The position numbers were made by a program, and so were the translations under genes. From DATJFQ01 sp035495555 (GTDB lineage: Bacteria > Acidobacteriota > Vicinamibacteria > Vicinamibacterales > 2-12-FULL-66-21), in the NCBI GenBank assembly GCA_035495555.1, contig DATJFQ010000049.1:1-41889 (forward strand): 41,889 nt of DNA, read 5' to 3'. The notes under the pieces were generated by a model. It worked only from the letters and a program-made list of their open reading frames with translations. It did no database searches and was not told the origin of the DNA. Below, in pieces: positions 1 to 7,040 of this stretch. How positions within the stretch are numbered: position 1 is the stretch's first letter; every line of letters begins with the position of its first letter.

Positions 1-1
1 C

Positions 2-859
2 ATGGATCGGTATCCGGTCGGCGCGCGGATGCAGGGCAAGGTGGTGAGCCTCACCGACTACGGCGCTTTCGTCGAGCTCGAAGCGGGGGTCGAAGGCCTG
101 ATTCACGTCTCTGAGATGTCATGGAGTAAACGTGTCAAGCATCCGTCGAAGATTCTCAACGTGGGCGATACCGTCGACGCGATGGTGCTCGGTGTAGACG
201 CTACGGCTCGGCGAATTTCGCTCGGCCTCAAGCAGGTCGAGACCAACCCGTGGCACGACCTGGCCGACAAGTACCCCGTTGGATCGAAGATCCAGGGCAA
301 GGTCCGCAACCTGACCGAGTTCGGCGCCTTCGTCGAAGTGGAAGAGGAGATCGACGGCCTCATCCACATCTCGGACATGTCGTGGAGCAAGCGCCTGAAG
401 CACCCGTCGGAGGTCCTGAAGAAGGGCGACACGGTCGAGGCGATGGTGCTGAACATCGACGCCGAGAACCAGCGGCTCTCGCTGGGGCTGAAGCAACTGC
501 AGACCGATGTGTGGGACGAGTTCTTCACGCAGCATCACGTCGGTGATCTCGTCGAAGGCAAGGTCGTACGAATGACGAACTTCGGCGCGTTCGTAGAACT
601 GGCCGAAGGGATCGAGGGGCTGATTCACGTCTCGGAGTTCGACGACTCGCACCAGAAGGGCAAGGAAGACAAGCTCGATCTGCAGGTGGGCGAGACGTAT
701 CAGATGAAGATCATCAAGCTGATCCCCGGCGAACGGAAGATCGGCCTGAGCATCCGTGCGCTGAAGAACGACGAGTTCCGGGCGGACTGGGAGGCCTACA
801 CCGAAACGGCAGGCCGTCCCGAAGTGACGCTGGGCGACCACTTCAAGCATCAGCAATAG
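2..859 (+). CDS. rpsA: 30S ribosomal protein S1, C-terminal part (5' truncated)
   Basis: This is the C-terminal part of ribosomal protein S1, an RNA-binding protein that helps load mRNA on the 30S subunit. The visible 285 residues hold three S1 OB-fold repeats, at about 5-73, 90-160 and 177-255. Each has the G.V.....GAFVE...G..GLIH.S pattern, and the linkers carry the usual NPW and VW residues. Family members have four to six repeats, so the reading frame very probably continues left of the window and the ATG at 2 is internal. An IHF/HU gene follows on the same strand, matching the rpsA-ihfB order known in Proteobacteria. The first two repeats are very alike. A heptamer array starts just after the stop. 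Confidence 0.93.
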   Translation: MDRYPVGARMQGKVVSLTDYGAFVELEAGVEGLIHVSEMSWSKRVKHPSKILNVGDTVDAMVLGVDATARRISLGLKQVETNPWHDLADKYPVGSKIQGKVRNLTEFGAFVEVEEEIDGLIHISDMSWSKRLKHPSEVLKKGDTVEAMVLNIDAENQRLSLGLKQLQTDVWDEFFTQHHVGDLVEGKVVRMTNFGAFVELAEGIEGLIHVSEFDDSHQKGKEDKLDLQVGETYQMKIIKLIPGERKIGLSIRALKNDEFRADWEAYTETAGRPEVTLGDHFKHQQ

Positions 860-883
860 CGCTGCGCGCTGATTGCTGATGCC

Positions 884-957
884 GTGCTCGGTGCTCGGTG
901 CTTGGTGCGGGTGCACCCACCGAGCACTGGCACCGAGGACTCAGCACCGAGCACTGC
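884..957. repeat. Heptamer array 1, unit GTGCTCG, with inverted second arm
   Basis: The left arm has successive 7-nt units GTGCTCG, GTGCTCG, GTGCTTG, GTGCGGG. The right arm carries the reverse complement as ACCGAGC/ACCGAGG units. The arms can fold into a GC-rich hairpin between rpsA and the IHF gene. A stub of another unit (GATTGCT, as in the array at 41526) precedes it at about 870-880. The same GTGCTCG unit recurs between dnaK and dnaJ. Confidence 0.8.
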
Positions 958-981
958 GAGCGAAGCGCCAAGGGAGCGACT

Positions 982-1338
982 ATGAACGCCGGCAGCATGA
1001 CCAAGGCGGAACTCGTCGAGGAAGTATCGCGCGTGTCCGACCTGACCAAGAAGCATTCCGAGGTCATCGTCGACACGGTCTTCAAGGCCATCATCGATGC
1101 GCTGCACCGCGGCGAGAAGATCGAGCTGCGGGGATTCGGGAGCTTCCGGCTGCGCCGGCGCGAGCCGCGCAAGGGGCGTAATCCGAAGACGGGCGATAAA
1201 GTGGACGTGCCGCCGAAGAAGGTGCCGTATTTCAAACCCGGCAAGGAACTGAAAGAGCTGATCAACCGCGAGGAGGAAGCGCCGGCGCCGCAGACGCCCC
1301 CCGCGGCGTTGAGCGGCTCGGATCTGGCCGGTGTGTGA
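982..1338 (+). CDS. Integration host factor beta / HU-family DNA-binding protein
   Basis: A 118-residue protein of the HU/IHF family, small dimeric DNA-bending proteins of the nucleoid. The N-terminal helices (MTKAELVEEVS) are followed by the beta-arm region with GFGSFRLRRREPRKGRNPKTG, close to the family signature, and then FKPGKELKELIN. About 20 Pro/Ala-rich residues follow the usual end. The start at 982 is chosen because AGGGAG lies at 971-976, five bases upstream; an ATG at 997 is the alternative. Its position after rpsA matches ihfB in Proteobacteria, but HU and IHF-beta are hard to separate by eye, so no symbol is given. Confidence 0.9.
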   Translation: MNAGSMTKAELVEEVSRVSDLTKKHSEVIVDTVFKAIIDALHRGEKIELRGFGSFRLRRREPRKGRNPKTGDKVDVPPKKVPYFKPGKELKELINREEEAPAPQTPPAALSGSDLAGV

Positions 1339-1365
1339 AGATGCCGTCGGCACCCGCCCTTGACG

Positions 1366-1863
1366 ATGGATCACCTATGGAGTCCGTGGCGGCTTGCGTA
1401 TATCACCGGCGAGCGCACCGACACGGGCTGCGTGTTCTGTCGGGCGCTCTCCGATCCTGACGCGGCGCCGCTCGTCGTATTTCGCGGGACGACCTGCTTC
1501 GTCATCCTCAATCTGTTTCCCTACAACAACGGTCACCTGATGGTGATCCCCAACCGGCACATCGCGTCGCTGAGCGCCGCGGCTCCCGAGGAGCTGTCCG
1601 AACTCATTGATCTGACGCGCCGGGCGGAACTGGCGCTCACTGAGGCCTATCAGCCGCACGGCCTCAACATGGGGATCAACATCGGCAAGCCCGCCGGCGC
1701 GGGCATCCTCGATCACGTCCACATGCACGTCGTGCCGCGATGGAACGGCGATACGAACTTCATGACCGTGGTCGGCCGCACGCGCGTGCTCGCCGAGGAG
1801 CTGCCGGCCACCGCGGATCGCCTGCGGCCGATTTTCGAGCGCCTGGCGACTCCGACGGGGTAG
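1366..1863 (+). CDS. HIT-family nucleotide hydrolase/phosphorylase
   Basis: A 165-residue histidine-triad protein. HIT enzymes act on the alpha-phosphate of nucleotide derivatives such as Ap4A. The triad is H117-V-H119-M-H121 followed by VVPRW. The N-terminal LWSPWR, the CVFC pair (C22, C25) and the NLFPYNNGHLMVIP strand resemble the Ap4A-phosphorylase-like branch rather than the short HINT branch; the substrate is inferred. ATG 1366 gives the usual MxxLWxPWR beginning; a TTG at 1360 in the same frame is possible. No clear ribosome-binding site is seen. The stop touches the large inverted repeat that follows. Confidence 0.88.
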   Translation: MDHLWSPWRLAYITGERTDTGCVFCRALSDPDAAPLVVFRGTTCFVILNLFPYNNGHLMVIPNRHIASLSAAAPEELSELIDLTRRAELALTEAYQPHGLNMGINIGKPAGAGILDHVHMHVVPRWNGDTNFMTVVGRTRVLAEELPATADRLRPIFERLATPTG

Positions 1864-1864
1864 C

Positions 1865-1977
1865 GGGAAAAAAAGGGGACAACCGCGTTTTTTCGCAAAA
1901 AAAGGGGACAGCCGTCTCATTTTGGTACGGCTGTCCCCTTTTTTTGCGAAAAATGGCGGTTGTCCCCTTTTTTCGCT
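1865..1977. repeat. REP-like double hairpin with four A-run/GGGGACA modules
   Basis: Two near-perfect 50-bp arms (1865-1914 and 1926-1977) are separated by 11 bases. Each arm holds two copies of an A-run followed by GGGGACA. The copies start at 1868 and 1897 on the left; the mirrored TGTCCCC copies start at 1932 and 1961. The within-arm spacing is 29 bases in both arms. The G-rich stem followed by T-runs could also terminate transcription in both directions. It fills the gap between the HIT gene and the acyl-CoA dehydrogenase. The layout resembles REP/BIME palindromes, but no matching transposase is in this window. Confidence 0.85.
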
Positions 1978-1988
1978 ATCGTGCGGGG

Positions 1989-3155
1989 ATGCGACTCGAT
2001 TTCTCCGACGACCAGCGCGCCTTCCAGAGGGACGTCACCGCCTTCACGAAAGACCGCGTCGCCCCGCAGGCGGCCGAAATCGATCAGCACAACCGCTTCC
2101 CCCGCGCGCTCGTCCGCGAAATGGCGCAGCGCGGCTTGCTGGGGATCACGATCGCCACAGACTGGGGCGGCGGCGGACGCGACTATGTCAGCTACGCCCT
2201 CGCCCTGGAGGCGCTGGCGCGGGGCAGCGCTGTCACCGCGGTGATTGCGTCCGTCAACACATCGCTGGTTGCTGAACCGCTGGAGCGGTTCGGGACCGAT
2301 GCGCAGAAGCAGACCTGGTTGCGGCGCCTCGCGACCGGCGAGTCCATTGGTGCGTTTGCGCTCTCGGAGGAGCACGCCGGTTCGGATGCCGCCAACCAGC
2401 AGACCATTGCGAGGCTCGACGCCCGCGGCTACACGCTGAACGGGCGCAAGGTCTGGGTCGCGAATGCCGACGCGGCGGACCTCGTGCTCGTGTTCGCGGC
2501 GACGCAGCCGGCGAGCCGGCCGACGTCGCATTCCGGCCGCAGCATCGGCGCATTCCTCGTACCGATGGACACGCCCGGCATCACGCGCACGCCGTCCGGC
2601 GATTCGCTCGGCGTACGCGGCCTGGGCTGCATGGATCTCGCGCTGGACGACGTGCAGGTCAGCGCTGATGCGCTGCTCGGAGGTCCGGGCGACGGCTTCC
2701 ACCTCGCGATGTGGGCGCTCGACGGCGGCCGCATCGCGATCGCCGCCCAGGCGCTCGGCGTTGGCCAGGCGGCGCTCGACGCGGCGCTCGCGCATGCGAA
2801 GCAGCACGAAGCGTTCGGACAGCCGATTGCGAACTTCCAGGCGATCCAGTGGATGCTGGCGGACAGCGCGACGGAACTGGATGCCGCGCGCATGCTGACG
2901 TTGAAGGCCGCCGACGCGCGCAGCCGCCGCGAACGGCCGACACTCGAAGCCGCGATGGCCAAGCTCAGTGCGTCGGAAGCCGCGCACCGCGCCGCGGATC
3001 GTGCGATGCAGATCCATGCCTCGCACGGGTACCAGCGCGGCTCCGTCGTCGAGCGCCTGTTTCGCGACGTCCGCGCCGCCGAAATTTATCAAGGCACGTC
3101 GGAAGTGCAGCGGATGGTCATCGCGGAGCACATCGGCCTTTCGGCAGCGTCCTGA
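1989..3155 (+). CDS. Acyl-CoA dehydrogenase family protein with Gln at the usual catalytic Glu
   Basis: A 388-residue flavoprotein of the acyl-CoA dehydrogenase fold. The N-terminal helical domain (FSDDQRAFQRDVTAF) is followed by the middle beta domain with FALSEEHAGSDAA and the VWVANADAAD strand, then the C-terminal helical domain with GGRIAIAAQALG and a HGYQRGS turn. Full length for the family. In most short/medium-chain members the base is the Glu of YEGTS; here it is Gln368 (codon CAA at 3090-3092). The alternative base position used by isovaleryl-CoA and long-chain enzymes (LDxER) is Gly. FAD binding looks intact; the reaction is uncertain. The open frame extends upstream to 1740, but ATG 1989 gives the standard N-terminus and avoids translating the inverted repeat. 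TATCGT lies six bases before the ATG. Confidence 0.9.
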   Translation: MRLDFSDDQRAFQRDVTAFTKDRVAPQAAEIDQHNRFPRALVREMAQRGLLGITIATDWGGGGRDYVSYALALEALARGSAVTAVIASVNTSLVAEPLERFGTDAQKQTWLRRLATGESIGAFALSEEHAGSDAANQQTIARLDARGYTLNGRKVWVANADAADLVLVFAATQPASRPTSHSGRSIGAFLVPMDTPGITRTPSGDSLGVRGLGCMDLALDDVQVSADALLGGPGDGFHLAMWALDGGRIAIAAQALGVGQAALDAALAHAKQHEAFGQPIANFQAIQWMLADSATELDAARMLTLKAADARSRRERPTLEAAMAKLSASEAAHRAADRAMQIHASHGYQRGSVVERLFRDVRAAEIYQGTSEVQRMVIAEHIGLSAAS

Positions 3156-3273
3156 ACATGCACACACGAGCCGTCATCCGACAGCGTCCGACGGTACTGC
3201 ACGACGATCGAGATGACGCCGCGCAGCCGCGCGCGTCCCTGCTGCAGCAGCGGTCATTCCCGCGCCGTTCGGC

Positions 3274-4761
3274 ATGAAGTCCCGCGCGCCGCGCGGCACC
3301 GCCGTCCTGGTCTTCTGCAGCGCGCTCGCCCTGTACACGCTGACCGCCGGCGGCAGCCTGACGTCAACCGATGCCGTCGTCACGTTCGATCTCACGGCCA
3401 GCCTCGTCGAACGCCACTCGATCGCGCTCACCGAGAACGTGCTCGGCCTGGAAGCGAATCGCGGCGTCGACGGCCGCGTCTATTCGCAATACGGGATCGG
3501 CCAATCCATCTACAACATCCCGTTTTATCTCGCGGGGAAGCTTGCGATGAGGCTGGCGCCGCGGCGGATCGGGAAACCCGACACGCTGTTGAAGGCGGCG
3601 GTCGCGATGGGCAGCGCCGTTGCCGCCGCGATCACGGTGTGGCTGATTTGGGGGTTGTCGCGTCGTCTTGGCGCGAGCTCGCAGGCTGCCTCCGTCGCCG
3701 CGCTCACGGCGGCCATCTCGTCGCCGCTCTGGCCTTACTCGAAATTCGGCTTTTCAACCGCGCTGACGGCGGCAATCCTCGCGGCGGCGGCGCGGCTGCT
3801 GGTCGAGGCGGTCGCGCGCGCGAAGGCGCGTTACGCTGCAGCCGCCGGCGCGGTGCTGGCCTTCGGGTGGCTCACGCGCCACGAGATGACGGTGGTGCTG
3901 CTGCCGTTCGTTGGTGCGGTCGCGCTTGGCGCCCGCGAATCCGGACGGCGCTTCCCCTGGAGCTCCGTCGCCGCGCTTCTGGCAGCGACGTGCGTCGGGG
4001 GGCTGATCTGGGCTTGGTATAACTTCGTCCGCTTCGGCTCGCCCCTGTCCGTCGGCTACTCGCCGTTGCTGGATTTCTCCGGCTACGCCGCGTTCCTCGC
4101 GTCCCCTGCCGGATCGGTGTTCGTTTTCGCACCCATCATCATCGTGTGGGCGATCGGCTCGAGCGACGCCCGATTCTCGCGCTCCACGCGCATGCTGCTC
4201 GCCGGCCCGCTGGTCGCGTCCTACGCGTTCTACGGCGCGCTCGCGGACTGGCCCGGTGGCCGATCGTACGGACCGCGATACCTGGTTCCTGCGCTGGTCC
4301 TGCTGGCACCGGGGGCCGCGGCTTTGTGGGACTCCTCGCGCAGGAAGCGCCAACTCATCGGGACCGCCTGCGTGGCAGCCGCCGTGCTGCAACTCCCCGG
4401 TGTGCTCGTCGATTACGCAAAGGTGAGCACCGACTGGGCCCGCACCCATACGAGAGAAGAAGTTGCGCAGCGGAACTGGCGCTGGCCGTCGTCGCCGCTC
4501 GTGCTGAATGCGGAAGCGGCATTCGAGGCCGTGCCGGCCAATTTTGCATTCCTCAGCGGCGTTCGCGTGCCGCCTCGGGTCGCGACGACCTCGACCGCGA
4601 GCGATCGAGATTTCGGCCAGCAGTTGTCGTTCAGTCTCGATTTCTGGTGGTTGTACCTCCTCTATCTGCACGCGATTCGGCCGGCGGTCTCGGCTCTCAT
4701 CGCGGCGACCTTGTGTGCGATCGCGGTGGTTTCCGCGCGGTTGGCGTGGAACGGTGGATGA
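3274..4761 (+). CDS. Polytopic membrane protein, GT-C glycosyltransferase-like
   Basis: A 495-residue integral membrane protein with about ten predicted hydrophobic helices. The first periplasmic loop contains acidic residues and an SQYGIGQS segment. A later SYGPRYLVPALVLLAP stretch matches the arginine-containing helix pair common in GT-C enzymes that use lipid-linked sugars. Resemblance to the family 39 / RgtA type is by pattern only, so the sugar and acceptor are unknown. It follows the acyl-CoA dehydrogenase by 118 bases in which I see no other feature, and precedes the PRC-barrel gene by 33 bases. The start is the first ATG; no strong ribosome-binding site is visible. Confidence 0.72.
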   Translation: MKSRAPRGTAVLVFCSALALYTLTAGGSLTSTDAVVTFDLTASLVERHSIALTENVLGLEANRGVDGRVYSQYGIGQSIYNIPFYLAGKLAMRLAPRRIGKPDTLLKAAVAMGSAVAAAITVWLIWGLSRRLGASSQAASVAALTAAISSPLWPYSKFGFSTALTAAILAAAARLLVEAVARAKARYAAAAGAVLAFGWLTRHEMTVVLLPFVGAVALGARESGRRFPWSSVAALLAATCVGGLIWAWYNFVRFGSPLSVGYSPLLDFSGYAAFLASPAGSVFVFAPIIIVWAIGSSDARFSRSTRMLLAGPLVASYAFYGALADWPGGRSYGPRYLVPALVLLAPGAAALWDSSRRKRQLIGTACVAAAVLQLPGVLVDYAKVSTDWARTHTREEVAQRNWRWPSSPLVLNAEAAFEAVPANFAFLSGVRVPPRVATTSTASDRDFGQQLSFSLDFWWLYLLYLHAIRPAVSALIAATLCAIAVVSARLAWNGG

Positions 4762-4794
4762 CTTCTTGCACTTCGGCGCACGGCAGGAGGTGCA

Positions 4795-5622
4795 ATGGCA
4801 GCTACACCCTTCAGTTCGCGACTGCGTTATCTCGATGCGGATGACCTCGACGATTCCAACGTCGATTTCTCGACACTCGATGTCCACGGCTCGGACGATA
4901 CCGATCTCGGTGATCTCGACGGCTTCATCGTGGACACGGAGTCCGGCCGCGTCGTGTACGCGGTGGTCGACTCAGGCGGCTGGTTCCGATCGCGGCACTT
5001 CGCGGTGCCGATCGGTCATGCACAGCTCGACGCGGGGCGTCGCCGCCTGAACGTGCATGTCACGCGCGACGCCGCCGAAAAGTTCCCCGACTTCAATCCG
5101 AAAGATCTCCGCCGCTTCACCGACGACGAGATGCGCGCGTTCGAGCAACGGACCGCCGTCGTCTGTTGTCCAGACGACCCGACCGACGTGTCGGGCGCGA
5201 TGCAGTACGACCGCATTCGCCATTACGCGCAGCCGGACTGGTGGCGCCGCGAATATCAGCGCCAGGATCGCTACCGGGATCTCGACGGGTGGGAACAGCG
5301 CGACGCGGAGAAGCATCGCCAGCGTGAATCGCTCCGCACCTCGTCTGATGCGGTTCGCGACGCCTACAATCGTGATCTCGTCACCGCTCGCGAAGGCAGA
5401 GACCGTCGCCGTGATACGACCGAGCCCGTCGAGCGATCACGCGATGAGCTGCGCGGCGGCGAGCCGGGGGACGTCAGTCCGCACTTTGACGGCCGGGCGC
5501 AGCCTGGTGACGTGCTCGGGATCGAAACGGGCGGAGAGCGGACAGGGATCGGGGATACGGCGAGGGACGAAGACAAGCGGCGCCAGGACGGTGAGCGCGC
5601 CGGACGGGAGGAGGGAAGATAA
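4795..5622 (+). CDS. PRC-barrel domain protein with charged C-terminal tail
   Basis: A 275-residue soluble protein. Residues about 38-90 (LGDLDGFIVDTESGRVVYAVV... ending RLNVHVTRD) match the PRC-barrel fold found in RimM and the photosynthetic reaction-centre H subunit. Stand-alone bacterial members are often stress-associated and of unknown function. A Trp/Arg/Tyr-rich segment (YAQPDWWRREYQRQ) follows. The last 100 residues are highly charged, low in complexity and probably disordered. AGGAGG at 4785-4790 is four bases before the ATG and fixes the start. The TAA stop is itself the first bases of the following AACTCCC array. Confidence 0.8.
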   Translation: MAATPFSSRLRYLDADDLDDSNVDFSTLDVHGSDDTDLGDLDGFIVDTESGRVVYAVVDSGGWFRSRHFAVPIGHAQLDAGRRRLNVHVTRDAAEKFPDFNPKDLRRFTDDEMRAFEQRTAVVCCPDDPTDVSGAMQYDRIRHYAQPDWWRREYQRQDRYRDLDGWEQRDAEKHRQRESLRTSSDAVRDAYNRDLVTAREGRDRRRDTTEPVERSRDELRGGEPGDVSPHFDGRAQPGDVLGIETGGERTGIGDTARDEDKRRQDGERAGREEGR

Positions 5623-5708
5623 CTCCCAATTCCCAATTCCCAACTCCCAATTCAACTCCCAAATCGCAACTCCCAATTCCAACTCGGGAAGAATTGGGGG
5701 TTGGGAAA
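5621..5708. repeat. Heptamer array 2, unit AACTCCC/AATTCCC, inverted
   Basis: Successive units AACTCCC, AATTCCC, AATTCCC, AACTCCC share an AAYTCCC core. After several units the strand sense flips to GAATTGGG and GTTGGGA. The array fills the whole gap between two convergent genes: it starts inside the TAA stop of the PRC-barrel gene and ends about five bases before the stop of the minus-strand dehydrogenase. The fold could act as a bidirectional terminator. The same unit occurs at 13923, 28892 and 40580. Confidence 0.85.
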
Positions 5709-5713
5709 TCCAT

Positions 5714-6880
5714 TCATCCGATGATCTGTTTGGCTATCGTCTGGAGCTGCAGATTGGATGTGCCTTCGTAGATCTGCCCGATCTTTGCGTCGCGGTAGAG
5801 CTTTTCGACGGGGTACTCTTTCACGAAGCCGTTGCCGCCGAAGAGATTGACGGCCAGTGAGGTCACGCGCTCGGCCACTTCCGACGAAAAGATCTTGCAG
5901 ATGGCCGCCTCGGTCAGGAACGGCTTGCCCGCGTCACGCAGGCGCGCAGCGTTATAGACGGTCAGCTTCGCGGCCTCCACGTCTACGGCTGCGCGCGCGA
6001 GCTGGTGCTGGACTGCCTGAAATTCGGCGAGCGCCTTTCCGAACTGTTTCCGTTCTTTCGTATACGCGATCGCGTGGTGCAGCGCGCCCGCCGCAAGGCC
6101 GATCATCTGGGCGCCGATGCCGATCCGTCCCTCGTTGAGCGTCTCGATCGCGGTCTTGTAGCCTTTGCCAACCTCGCCGAGGACGTTCGCCTTCGGCACC
6201 CGGCACTCCTCGAGGATCAGCTCGCAGGTACTGCTCGCGCGGATGCCGAGCTTGTCTTCCTTCTTGCCGACCGTGAATCCGGGAAAACCGCGTTCGACGA
6301 CGAATGCGGTGATCCCGCGGTAGCCCGCCTCCGGATTGATCGTCGCGAACACCAGGAAAATGTCGGCTTCGTTGCCGTTCGTAATCCAGAGCTTGCGTCC
6401 GGTCACGACGTAGTCGTCGCCGTCCTCCCGCGCGCGGGTCGCCAACGCGAACGCATCGCTGCCTGATCCGGCTTCGGACAGCGCGTACGCGCCGACGGTG
6501 GTGGACGAAAGCTTCGGGAGGTAGCGGCGTTTGATATCGTCGTTGCCCCACCGCATGACGGCGTTGATGACGAGCGTGTTCTGCACGTCCACCAGCACGC
6601 CGACCGACGGGTCGACGCGCGAGAGTTCCTCGACCGCGAGCACGGAGTGGAAGAAACTCGCGCCGGCGCCGCCATAACTCTCCGGGATTTCGATTGCCAT
6701 CACCCCGAGGTCGAACAGCTTGTCGACGAGCGCCCGAGGGATTTTCGCGTGTTCGTCCATCTCGCGCACGAGCGGCCGGATCTGCGCTTCGGCGAACTCG
6801 CGGACGCTGTCGCGGAACAGGACTTCGTCTTCGCTCAGCAGCGTGAGCGGCTGCGGCCGATCAATGGTTTCTTCTGTCAC
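5714..6880 (-). CDS. Short/branched-chain acyl-CoA dehydrogenase
   Basis: A 388-residue FAD enzyme that introduces the alpha-beta double bond in acyl-CoA. The three-domain layout is complete: helical domain with LLSEDEVLFRDSVREFA, beta domain with YALSEAGSGSDAFAL and KLWITNGNEADIFLVF, and C-terminal domain with NEGRIGIGAQMIGLA, GGNGFVKEYPVEKLYRDAKI and IYEGTSNLQLQTIAK. The catalytic Glu is present in YEGTS. The SNLQLQTIAK ending is close to the ACADSB (2-methylbutyryl/isobutyryl-type) branch, which fits a role in branched-chain degradation alongside the isobutyryl-CoA mutase 4 kb away; this link is inferred. It starts with GTG. TAAGAT lies six bases before the start on the minus strand, suggesting a leaderless transcript. 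Confidence 0.93.
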   Translation of the reverse strand: MTEETIDRPQPLTLLSEDEVLFRDSVREFAEAQIRPLVREMDEHAKIPRALVDKLFDLGVMAIEIPESYGGAGASFFHSVLAVEELSRVDPSVGVLVDVQNTLVINAVMRWGNDDIKRRYLPKLSSTTVGAYALSEAGSGSDAFALATRAREDGDDYVVTGRKLWITNGNEADIFLVFATINPEAGYRGITAFVVERGFPGFTVGKKEDKLGIRASSTCELILEECRVPKANVLGEVGKGYKTAIETLNEGRIGIGAQMIGLAAGALHHAIAYTKERKQFGKALAEFQAVQHQLARAAVDVEAAKLTVYNAARLRDAGKPFLTEAAICKIFSSEVAERVTSLAVNLFGGNGFVKEYPVEKLYRDAKIGQIYEGTSNLQLQTIAKQIIG

Positions 6881-6886
6881 GCCAAG

Positions 6887-6892
6887 ATCTTA
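6887..6892 (-). promoter_or_regulatory. Putative -10 element, leaderless start
   Basis: On the minus strand TAAGAT (inside TATAAGAT) is followed by six bases and the GTG start at 6880. That spacing would place the transcription start at or next to the first codon. No good -35 is seen. Confidence 0.35.
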
Positions 6893-6915
6893 TAGCAAGG
6901 CCCTTCGCCCGGCCG

Positions 6916-6974
6916 CATCGCCCATCGCCCATCGCCCATCGCACATCGAACATCGAGTATCGAACATCGAACAC
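6916..6974. repeat. Heptamer array 3, unit CATCGNN
   Basis: Eight consecutive 7-nt units read CATCGCC (three times), CATCGCA, CATCGAA, CATCGAG, TATCGAA, CATCGAA. The CATCG core is constant except for one T, and the last two bases vary. It lies between two divergent genes, so unlike most arrays it is not next to a stop codon. No second arm is evident. A related ATCGAAC array precedes prfB. Confidence 0.82.
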
Positions 6975-7040
6975 GCGCTCGCAAAAGGTCTATCCTTATG
7001 ATCAGGGCCATCCGGCGCCCCTGATGACGGTCGGTTCGAT

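Noticed and set aside
898..981. Upstream start (898) for the IHF/HU gene
   Set aside because: It would translate the GTGCTCG array; the AGGGAG ribosome-binding site fits ATG 982.
1740..1988. N-terminal extension of the first acyl-CoA dehydrogenase
   Set aside because: The frame is open only because the A/G-rich inverted repeat lacks stops; the translated repeat has no family similarity and it overlaps the HIT gene.
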